A stretch of DNA of 64,000 bases, taken from positions 48,923 through 112,922 of IMG/VR virus record IMGVR_UViG_3300009161_000003; one strand, written 5' to 3'. How positions within the stretch are numbered: position 1 is the stretch's first letter; every line of letters begins with the position of its first letter. Of this stretch, positions 52,536 through 60,368 are shown piece after piece. This DNA is from a virus. The notes under the pieces are model-generated. The model was not told where the DNA came from, did not search any database, and saw nothing but the letters and a program-made list of their open reading frames with translations. A program made the position numbers and the translations under genes.

Positions 52536-55500
52536 TTATGCTGGAGGTAATACAGAACTTTGCCAAATAGCGTCTTTAATTACAGAAACCTCATCTGTTT
52601 CTATGTAAATTCCTTCATTATCATCTATAATAATTTTATTTGTTCCAGTATAGTTGTTATAAACCTCACCAGCATTAACAATATACCTACTGTCCCTTCT
52701 TTTAACTAAAACGTTATTCCAATCTGCAATTGCAAAAGCACTTGTAATATTGTCCCAATATCCCCAACTTTCTTCCTCAACCTCTTCCCAAGACCTGTAA
52801 ACGTTGGACAATTCCAACTGTGATCTTGTTCCTTTATAAAAAGAAATATTGTTAAATGTCATAAGATTTCTTAAATTAATCTTTCCATTAAAAGTATTAA
52901 AGTTTAAGTTTGTTGGAAAAGACATGCCTAAAACTGTCCATCTCTGAATACTAAGCGTTGGATCAGAAACATACAATCCGTCTACATAATAATCAATTAA
53001 ATTATAAGGAAGGTTGTCAGATTTTGTTTTTGCAAAAATTCTTCCTCTATCTGCATTTGATGAGTTAGCCTGAATATAAAATTGTAAAGTATCAACAGCA
53101 TTTTCTATTTCAAATATTAAAACTGGGTTTTGTGGAAAACCCCATAAATCTAATCTTAAAAATAATTGCATTGCACTTATAGAAAAAAGATCTATTTCTG
53201 TTGGATTAACATCAATAGATATTCCACGATATAAGTTAGTTGTTCCTCCTATTAATTCAATACCGCTTTTTCTTGTTAGGTAAAGATATGGTGCACTTTC
53301 TTTGTCAATTAAGTATGAGTTTTGAGCCTTGTAATCATACAATTCTGTTGATCCAGATTCTTGCTCTAAAACATACGGCTCTATATCTATTGCGTATCTA
53401 GTTGTTATTGGATTAGGAACTGTTGCATTAAAAGTTTTTGCAGCAAGTTCTAATTTTCTTAAAGAAACTTGATTGTGTAAAATGCCAAAAACTTTAAAGG
53501 TTAAAAGATAAACTATTGCAAGATTATTAAAGTCAACTGTTTTTGATGGATAGATTAAGTAGTTGTCAACAATTTCAAACCTTTTTGTTTCCCAATTTGC
53601 TTCTTCATTTAAATCAAGAATTTTATTTTTAAGTGCTGGCATTGTTGTTGTGTATTCAAAATCTGTTTGTGTAACATTTTCTAAAATATTTTGAAAAGTA
53701 ACAAATGCTCTTACGTTAGAATTATCTGTATTAATTGACTCACTATTATCTATCCAATATCCAGACTCTTCTCCACTTTCTTCATCTTGAACTTCTGATG
53801 GTGATGGATAGTCAAGATTAAATTGAATAAAATCAATGTCTAAAACTGTTTCTTCTAAAATATTTAAAGAGTTTTTTGCAAGGGACGACAATGGAGTATA
53901 AGATTCCCAATAACCAAATGTTGCAATATCAATAAAAAATCCACCATAGTCTTCAAAAGAAAACAGGCTATAACTTCCAACATGATCAATAAAATTAGCA
54001 TTTGCAACTGCAGTTCCGTCTTCTTCAAAATAAGTGCTTATTGTATTTGTATGTTTAAAAGTATTTAAAGATACTTTATAAATATTGCCAGTAAACATAT
54101 TTGATGCATTAGGCCTACTTCCAACATATAACTTTAATGACGATGGGTTTGAAAAAAATTGAGATAATCCATCTACTAGACTTTCTTCAAGTAACTTTGA
54201 TATTTGAATTCCCGCAGAAAAAATTCCTGTTGGACAGGCTACTGTTTTAATAACTACTGATGGATCTCCTGGAGCAAGATTGTGTCTAAATAAATATTTT
54301 AAATTTCCTGATTCTCTTTCAATACTAAAACTGCTACTTTCTTTTTGTAAAAACAATAAAGTTCCATTTGTATTTTCTGTAACTTTAAAAGTTCCAACAA
54401 TTGAATCTAAAGAGTTAGAAAGAAAGGAAAGGTTTTCAAAATAAACATAAGAATTGCCAGTCCATTGATTGGATGGTTTTAAAGTAAAAAATTTATTTGT
54501 TTCATTTTGAATTAATTTATTATCGGCTTCTAATTCTCTGATAGTCTTTGTTCCAGAAGATCCAGTTAGAACAAAGTTGGGCAGGCTATAGTTTGGTGTT
54601 TTTAATCTTACAACATCTGGAATTAGTGTATCTGCTGATCCAGAACTCCAGGCTCTAGTGGTTGGAAAAGTAACGTTGTTACTATAATTTGCAAAAGAAT
54701 AATCTATTTCTGCAGTAGAACCCCCATAATATGAATCTATAATCTGTGGTGTTCTTGGAACTCCCTGACCTAAAATATAATGAATTTTTGCAGCATTGTT
54801 TAAAATAGAATAAGGATATATAGCAATACAATCTATTTTAATTTGATCTACAAGAGTTTCATAAGCGTAAATTCCAATCCAATCATTACTCTTGGTAGAG
54901 TATTCAACTGAATATTCAGGTGGGAGGGTCATGGTAGAAGTGTTTATTGAAAGAGTTCCAACATCTTCTCCGTTTACCATAAGTGTTGCTTGATCTCTAA
55001 TAAGTTTAATATGAATAATCATTGGCCTAAACCATTCGCCAACATAATGTGAAACAAAGTTTCCATCAATAGCAAGAGTTAAAAAACAATCTTTTACATA
55101 TAAACCATCTGTTGATGATATTGGACCTAAAATTCTTTTTGCATCTACTGTGTTTGCATCTGCTTGTAACCAAAATTCTAAAGTATAATTATTGTTTCTT
55201 CCAGATTCATTTAAAAATCCATATCCTGGAAAAATAAATGATGGTTTAGTATTAATAATTAAATCTTGTTCTTCTGTAAAAAATTTAACATCTGTCCATG
55301 ATTCTTGTTGATCTTCCCAATAACTCCAACTTTCATCTTGAACTTGATCCCAGGTTCTATAATCAATTACCTCTGAGTGTGGAATTATTTCAACAGCCCT
55401 AGCAGAACCATAGACAAGGGGAACACCAAAATTTTTGGCAGTTAAAGAATTATGTTCTACAACATAATATCCTTTTTCTGCATTAAGTCCATAAGCATCT

Positions 55501-56183
55501 GCATCAAGAACTGCTTCCAATGACAAATTTATGTTAGTTGGAAAAGTTCCTTTTGTTTGACCCAATGATGTTGCATTAAACTCTTCGCTATGTTGACCTA
55601 TAGCAATACCATTAAATTGAACATCATAATCTCCTGCGGACCCTCCATTAGAAGATATAATTTTAAAAACAATTTTAAACTCTGCATTAATATTTTTTGG
55701 AAATGTAAATGTTTTTGAAATTGGAATCCAGCCATTTAATTCAATATCTGTAATAGTTTCAAATACTGAAGTTACTACTGCTGGATTTCCACTTGAGTAT
55801 TCATATCCAATAGCAATAGATTGAATCTTTGAGGTTTTTGCATAATAGTATGTGCTTATAGCAAAAGTTTGCAGTGGAGCATTTAACTCTTGAAAGTTTA
55901 TTAAATTTGCACTTTTTAAATAAGAGGTTACTGCTGCACCAGTAGGAGTTGTTGGAACAAAAACCTTACGATGACTATTTGTAAAAGGCTCTGTTTGCTC
56001 TATAAAATTTTCTACTGGAACTGATCCTGATGTGACTGTTCCGTTTGTTAGAGTCCAAGTACTGATATTTCTTTGTACTTCTGATATTAAAGATATGTAA
56101 TCTGCTGAATCATCTAATGGCCAAATTGCAAGCGGATGCTCGGCAAAAATTTTCTCGGCATATAAATTAGAAGCAGTAGTCAT
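52536..56183 (-). CDS. Large LamG-like beta-sandwich virion protein
   Basis: The 1215-residue protein is almost wholly beta and has a LamG/concanavalin-like sandwich near residues 330-440 (YTLEFWLQADANT, FRPMIIHIKLIRDQATLMVNGEDVG), with others less clear. A W-x-x-V-(Q/E)-(D/E)-ESW-(S/G)-YW-(E/D) motif is repeated three times, near residues 275-290, 800-820 and 1128-1150. It likely binds surface sugars or decorates the virion. Its position between the nucleotide reductase and portal operon is unusual for a tail protein; a head fibre is possible. Confidence 0.6.
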   Translation of the reverse strand: MTTASNLYAEKIFAEHPLAIWPLDDSADYISLISEVQRNISTWTLTNGTVTSGSVPVENFIEQTEPFTNSHRKVFVPTTPTGAAVTSYLKSANLINFQELNAPLQTFAISTYYYAKTSKIQSIAIGYEYSSGNPAVVTSVFETITDIELNGWIPISKTFTFPKNINAEFKIVFKIISSNGGSAGDYDVQFNGIAIGQHSEEFNATSLGQTKGTFPTNINLSLEAVLDADAYGLNAEKGYYVVEHNSLTAKNFGVPLVYGSARAVEIIPHSEVIDYRTWDQVQDESWSYWEDQQESWTDVKFFTEEQDLIINTKPSFIFPGYGFLNESGRNNNYTLEFWLQADANTVDAKRILGPISSTDGLYVKDCFLTLAIDGNFVSHYVGEWFRPMIIHIKLIRDQATLMVNGEDVGTLSINTSTMTLPPEYSVEYSTKSNDWIGIYAYETLVDQIKIDCIAIYPYSILNNAAKIHYILGQGVPRTPQIIDSYYGGSTAEIDYSFANYSNNVTFPTTRAWSSGSADTLIPDVVRLKTPNYSLPNFVLTGSSGTKTIRELEADNKLIQNETNKFFTLKPSNQWTGNSYVYFENLSFLSNSLDSIVGTFKVTENTNGTLLFLQKESSSFSIERESGNLKYLFRHNLAPGDPSVVIKTVACPTGIFSAGIQISKLLEESLVDGLSQFFSNPSSLKLYVGSRPNASNMFTGNIYKVSLNTFKHTNTISTYFEEDGTAVANANFIDHVGSYSLFSFEDYGGFFIDIATFGYWESYTPLSSLAKNSLNILEETVLDIDFIQFNLDYPSPSEVQDEESGEESGYWIDNSESINTDNSNVRAFVTFQNILENVTQTDFEYTTTMPALKNKILDLNEEANWETKRFEIVDNYLIYPSKTVDFNNLAIVYLLTFKVFGILHNQVSLRKLELAAKTFNATVPNPITTRYAIDIEPYVLEQESGSTELYDYKAQNSYLIDKESAPYLYLTRKSGIELIGGTTNLYRGISIDVNPTEIDLFSISAMQLFLRLDLWGFPQNPVLIFEIENAVDTLQFYIQANSSNADRGRIFAKTKSDNLPYNLIDYYVDGLYVSDPTLSIQRWTVLGMSFPTNLNFNTFNGKINLRNLMTFNNISFYKGTRSQLELSNVYRSWEEVEEESWGYWDNITSAFAIADWNNVLVKRRDSRYIVNAGEVYNNYTGTNKIIIDDNEGIYIETDEVSVIKDAIWQSSVLPPA

Positions 56184-56216
56184 TATTACTCTATTTTACC
56201 ACACTAAGGCTTAATT

Positions 56217-58256
56217 TTAGTTACTAGTTTCTAATTTTATTTCACAGTAATCTGTTGTGCAATACATTTCTCCAACGGAATCAAGATTCTCAATACCGTC
56301 ATAAATTGCATCAAAATTAATGTGAGAAACCTTTCCAACATAGCCATCATATTCTTCTTTAGTGATTTGTGTGTATGGCTGTTGTGGATAAGTATGATTT
56401 CCCATTGGAAGGAAAGAAACTGCTTTTAATTGACCTTCGTACATATGAAGTGCTGGAGCAATATGTTTTGTTTCTGTTTCTTTGTCAAAAGACAAGGTTA
56501 CAGATACTCCATTGTCTGACCAATACTTCTGTGTTGTTGCAGCAAGACCAATCTTTTCAAACAAACTTACATCCTTCTCTGATCTTGGATGTCCGGAAGA
56601 TACTGGGAAGTATACTACTGTAGTATTTGCTGATACTAAATCGTCTTCAATTCTATATCCTGCTGCTTTAAATAAATGTAGCATTGGATCTGTATTTCCA
56701 AAACGAATTGCACGTAAGAAGTATTCTCCACCAACAGACCAGTGAACTCCTGGAGATGCTCCAGAAAGTAATGAAACTGATCCTGAAGGTTTCACGGTAG
56801 TTACACGAATTGATTCACGAACACATAGCCATTCTGAATATCGCTTATCATAATGACGAATCTTGTTGTATCCTTCGTCCATCCACTGTCTGGTTGTTGG
56901 CATTCCGTTTGTATCAGTAAATGATGCAATGCCAGTTAACGATGTTCCAATTCTACGGTTTCTTTGCATAATACCGTTTGTAATTTGCCAATGTGTTGGA
57001 AGCAATGTTACAGTCTTTCCATAAAGATATGCAAACTTTAAAGTACGCATAAAATCTTCTTTATCTGTATGACGATTTAAATGAACCTCAACTAATGTAC
57101 ATAACTCATAAGATTCTAGTGGTTGTTCTGCACAAGGATTGAATCCCATAACACGATAGTCTTTTCCATCTGCTGGATCTGCTAGTCTTCCATAATTTCT
57201 TGCAACATCAAGCCAAATAAAACCAGGCTCTCCATTATCTGCAATTAAATCCACATAATCTTCATAATGAGTTCCAACTTCAGCAGAAATAGAGTTATTG
57301 CTCATCCATGCCCATCCTGGATTTTCTGAATCAAACGAGTTACGATCTGGAAATAGTTCTGAATTTTTAAGATTAATAAAATCTTTATCGTTTGGATTTC
57401 CAAGAGCAAGTGTTGCAGATCTGCGAACATTGCCAGAAACAACACACGTTCCAATAAGATTTACAATATCTACAATTGCTCTAGAATCAAACTTCTCTCC
57501 TGCTCTAGAGCCAATTACTTTACGGATCATTGTATGTAGATCTATTAATGGTTTTGGACCGCTTGCAACGCCACCAAAGCCCTTAATTGGGGCTCCTAGA
57601 GGGCGTATCAGATCATAGTTAAATTCTTGAATTGTTTGATTTGCTCTTAAGAATGAATTGAGCAAAAGTCTAACGGATTCTACCCATCCTTCACGAGTAT
57701 CTGGAATTTCATATACAGATGCTGGTTCTGTTGGTGCATAAATAGATAGATCTTTTTCTTGACCTACCGTGTCAAATCCAACTCCAATACCAAGCATTAA
57801 TGCATCCATAACCCAAGCAAATAAAGATCCTGGATCGTTACGATCAATATCTCTTGTTGAAACCATTGCACAGTTCTGAAGAGATGCAGAGTTTTTTCTT
57901 TCCATTGTCATTGGGGTACCAAAAGCCCAAAGACCTCTTCCTGGAGGTGTCCACTTAAGATTAAACATACGGTCATATGCTTCTTGTGCTGATTTTTGTG
58001 CTTTATAATCATTCCAAGGCAGTCTGTTTTCTTTTGCGTGATTCTTCTGTACTGAATACATACCCTCGATTACTCTTTTACAAACCTCATACCATCTTTC
58101 CTTAGTGCCATCATCTTTTACACGGGAGTAAGTACGAACAAAAGTAATCTCTCCTAATGAGTTTCCACCTGCATCTTTGAACCCAAATGGTGGTTCAATC
58201 TCTATATATTTGTTTACAAAATCATCAGAAAAGCGAAAAGAAAATACGTCAGACAC
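56217..58256 (-). CDS. Adenosylcobalamin-dependent (class II) ribonucleoside-triphosphate reductase
   Basis: This 679-residue monomeric enzyme makes deoxynucleotides from ribonucleotides. It starts at GTG 58256 with AAGGAG upstream. All key residues of the Lactobacillus-type RTPR are present: Cys129 and Cys386 as the active-site pair, Cys375-Ala-Glu377 in NPCAEQPLESYELC (thiyl radical Cys and acid), and the C-terminal CTTDYC (Cys666, Cys671) redox pair. The cobalamin class needs B12 but no oxygen. It would feed the AT-rich phage's DNA synthesis. A good promoter precedes it. Confidence 0.93.
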   Translation of the reverse strand: MSDVFSFRFSDDFVNKYIEIEPPFGFKDAGGNSLGEITFVRTYSRVKDDGTKERWYEVCKRVIEGMYSVQKNHAKENRLPWNDYKAQKSAQEAYDRMFNLKWTPPGRGLWAFGTPMTMERKNSASLQNCAMVSTRDIDRNDPGSLFAWVMDALMLGIGVGFDTVGQEKDLSIYAPTEPASVYEIPDTREGWVESVRLLLNSFLRANQTIQEFNYDLIRPLGAPIKGFGGVASGPKPLIDLHTMIRKVIGSRAGEKFDSRAIVDIVNLIGTCVVSGNVRRSATLALGNPNDKDFINLKNSELFPDRNSFDSENPGWAWMSNNSISAEVGTHYEDYVDLIADNGEPGFIWLDVARNYGRLADPADGKDYRVMGFNPCAEQPLESYELCTLVEVHLNRHTDKEDFMRTLKFAYLYGKTVTLLPTHWQITNGIMQRNRRIGTSLTGIASFTDTNGMPTTRQWMDEGYNKIRHYDKRYSEWLCVRESIRVTTVKPSGSVSLLSGASPGVHWSVGGEYFLRAIRFGNTDPMLHLFKAAGYRIEDDLVSANTTVVYFPVSSGHPRSEKDVSLFEKIGLAATTQKYWSDNGVSVTLSFDKETETKHIAPALHMYEGQLKAVSFLPMGNHTYPQQPYTQITKEEYDGYVGKVSHINFDAIYDGIENLDSVGEMYCTTDYCEIKLETSN

Positions 58257-58285
58257 AATACTCCTTAAATTTAATTATATGTTTT

Positions 58286-58314
58286 ATTATAGCAGAGTTT
58301 TTATTTTATAACAA
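58286..58314 (-). promoter_or_regulatory. Promoter for ribonucleotide reductase (TTGTTA-N17-TGC-TATAAT)
   Basis: Minus strand TTGTTA at 58314-58309, a 17-base spacer, and TATAAT at 58291-58286 with TGC before it, 29 bases upstream of the GTG. Confidence 0.78.
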
Positions 58315-58356
58315 CTCTCAATGTTTAGAATAGGTAGAGATTTTATTTTTATAAAA

Positions 58357-59073
58357 CTATTTATAACTTTTTTTATGCCAATAAAATTTTTTATATCCTC
58401 CAGTAAATAAACTTCTAACCTTTTTTCTTTGTTTAACTATAATATTAAAATCAAAATCTTTATTAAAATCTGCAACCCAATCATTTCTTTTAAATGGAAA
58501 CACTTGAACCAATGGAGTTCCTTTTTTAATTGTTCCTTTAAATTCTTTATCTACAAAAAATGAAAACAAACCATCTGATAAAAGAGTGTCTGTATCAATA
58601 ATTGCAGAAACTGCATGCAATGGAATATAATCTTGGTGTTGTGGCTCCATAAATAAACAACTATATCCTTTTTCTGTTCCTACTACCCAAGCCATATTAA
58701 CTCTAAATAAATACTCTGTAAAAAAATTATGATTAAATGGATAATGAGATATTTGCCCCATCTTGTGAGAACCAATAAGAGGTGTATTTAATTTTTTATA
58801 TTCTTCTGGTATGTTAAAAATTTTATTATTTTCAGTCGTATCAATTTCTATATCTACTGGACATAACAATAAATATCCACTAGTTATTATATCAAAAATT
58901 GCTTGGCAACCTTTTATTGTTGTTACATCAACTGGTTGATTTTCTTGCACAATATAACTAGGTTGGTCCTTATACCATTGCGGAATATTTTTTGACATTG
59001 GTATTGGTGCAGGAAAAACATCAATCATTTTTGGATAAAGATAATTAAATGATATTTTTTTATTTTCTTCCAT
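58357..59073 (-). CDS. DUF6065-like phage protein, second copy
   Basis: This 238-residue protein shares motifs with the 503-1237 product: P-x-WYKD near residue 30, GYS-C-L mid-protein, KGTP-L-VQVFPFKRNDW near 188, and the end GGYKKFYWHKKSYK. It fits the DUF6065 family of unknown function. The ATG has no Shine-Dalgarno and lies six bases after TGC-TATAAT, which suggests a leaderless transcript and separate expression from the fibre gene above. Confidence 0.65.
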   Translation of the reverse strand: MEENKKISFNYLYPKMIDVFPAPIPMSKNIPQWYKDQPSYIVQENQPVDVTTIKGCQAIFDIITSGYLLLCPVDIEIDTTENNKIFNIPEEYKKLNTPLIGSHKMGQISHYPFNHNFFTEYLFRVNMAWVVGTEKGYSCLFMEPQHQDYIPLHAVSAIIDTDTLLSDGLFSFFVDKEFKGTIKKGTPLVQVFPFKRNDWVADFNKDFDFNIIVKQRKKVRSLFTGGYKKFYWHKKSYK

Positions 59074-59079
59074 TAATAA

Positions 59080-59088
59080 ATTATAGCA
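59080..59088 (-). promoter_or_regulatory. Probable leaderless promoter (TGC-TATAAT-N6-ATG)
   Basis: TGC-TATAAT on the minus strand ends six bases before the ATG of the DUF6065-like gene. The TGC overlaps the stop region of the Hint gene. The -35 is poor (TTGACC, 14 bases away). Confidence 0.65.
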
Positions 59089-60345
59089 TTAGTCTGGTCG
59101 GTCAAATGCTAACATGTTTTCAGTAAAGAAGTTATCATATGGTTCACAGTTAATAGATATTTTATCCATTTGAACTTCTATATTTTCAATTCCTGAAATA
59201 GGTACCCAAGTTCCTTGTGCATAGTTATAAACTTCATAAGTACTATCTATGTTTGGTGTTTGTAAAAATTGTGTAATTCCATCTTTTTTAACTAAAACAT
59301 AGTGTCCGTGTGTGTATAAAGTTCCATTGATATAAATAAAACTTTCAGCAGTTCCTGGAATTACAGACATAACAGTTGTTTCAACAACACGATCATTTGT
59401 TAAATCTATGTCAGAAGATGTCCACTCTGTCCAATTTGTTGTTACTGTATCTTCACCTAAATCCATTGCATATATAACATCTCCAACAACTAAATCTTCA
59501 ATAAACTTAGTGCCTGTTGGTGTCAATACTTTTGTTTGAACTGCAATTGAATCTCCCCAAGAATGATATCCAAAGAAATATGCACCGAAGGCACCGAAGG
59601 CACCAAAGGCACCGAAGGCACCGAAGGCACCGAAGGCACCGAAGGCACCGAAAGCACCAAAGGCACCGAAGGCACCGAAGGCACCGAAGGCACCGAAGGC
59701 ACCGAATGGAGTAAAACTAAATGCTGCAGGTGTTGTTACTACATTAGAGGATGCTGAGTTTGCTGAGTTTCCATTAGCATTTGTTGAAAATACTTGATAG
59801 GATTGTGATGTACCTGCAGTTTCTGCAACTAATAATGTTATGACTGCTGCTCCAACAGCATATGTTGGCCCATCAGAAGAAACTACTGTATTACCAGTAA
59901 TGGCACTTCCGCCTGTTGCATTAATTGTCCAGTTAACTGTGTCTCCTTGTGGAGCATCTCCATATGTTGTAGTGGTTCCAATTGTTGGTGCTTGAGGTAC
60001 TGTTGTTGCAGTAATAGAAGCAGATGCACTTGATTCAGCAGATGATCCATAAGCACTATTTGCTACTACTGTAAATGTATATGCTGTGTTTGATTGAAGT
60101 CCAGTAACTGTAATTGGGGATGTTGCTGATGTTCCAGTAAAAGATCCTGGAGAAGATGTCGCAGTATAGTCAGTTACTACAGCAGTATTTCCTGAAGTTG
60201 CAGGGGTAAAAGTAATAGTTGCAGAACCATTATTATATGGTCTTGAAGTTCCAACATTTGTTGCAGTGCCTATTGTTGGTGCATTTGGAGCAACAAAGTT
60301 ATCCTGTGCTGCTGACTTAATACCTTTTTTTCTACCTGCTGCCAT
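59089..60345 (-). CDS. Fibronectin III / (FGA)n / Hint-domain virion protein
   Basis: The 418-residue protein has two fibronectin III-like domains (about 20-115 and 116-205), a run of about 14 Phe-Gly-Ala units (213-254), and a C-terminal Hint domain (about 265-418). The Hint block A reads SIAVQTKVLTPTGTKFIEDLV with Ser in place of the usual first Cys, and block B has YTHGHYVL. The end NFFTENMLAFDRPD lacks the final His-Asn of inteins. It may self-cleave at the Ser or be inactive. A tail fibre or fibre-processing role is inferred from the neighbours. Confidence 0.7.
   Translation of the reverse strand: MAAGRKKGIKSAAQDNFVAPNAPTIGTATNVGTSRPYNNGSATITFTPATSGNTAVVTDYTATSSPGSFTGTSATSPITVTGLQSNTAYTFTVVANSAYGSSAESSASASITATTVPQAPTIGTTTTYGDAPQGDTVNWTINATGGSAITGNTVVSSDGPTYAVGAAVITLLVAETAGTSQSYQVFSTNANGNSANSASSNVVTTPAAFSFTPFGAFGAFGAFGAFGAFGAFGAFGAFGAFGAFGAFGAFGAFGAYFFGYHSWGDSIAVQTKVLTPTGTKFIEDLVVGDVIYAMDLGEDTVTTNWTEWTSSDIDLTNDRVVETTVMSVIPGTAESFIYINGTLYTHGHYVLVKKDGITQFLQTPNIDSTYEVYNYAQGTWVPISGIENIEVQMDKISINCEPYDNFFTENMLAFDRPD
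59582..59707 (-). repeat. 14 tandem 9-base repeats coding (FGA)n
   Basis: The plus strand has 14 tandem units of gcaccgaag or one-base variants (gcaccaaag twice, gcaccgaaa, gcaccgaat), in frame, each coding three residues. A 9-bp repeat keeps the frame when units are gained or lost, so length may vary between isolates. Confidence 0.97.
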
Positions 60346-60368
60346 TTTGTCCTCTTCCTATTAATTTA

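Noticed and set aside
59582-59707. CRISPR array
   Set aside because: Units are 9 bases, directly adjacent, in frame and without spacers; no cas genes other than a Cas4-like nuclease typical of phages.
59517-59757. Plus-strand frames with HRRH or GTE repeats
   Set aside because: Shadows of the 9-bp repeat in the Hint gene.
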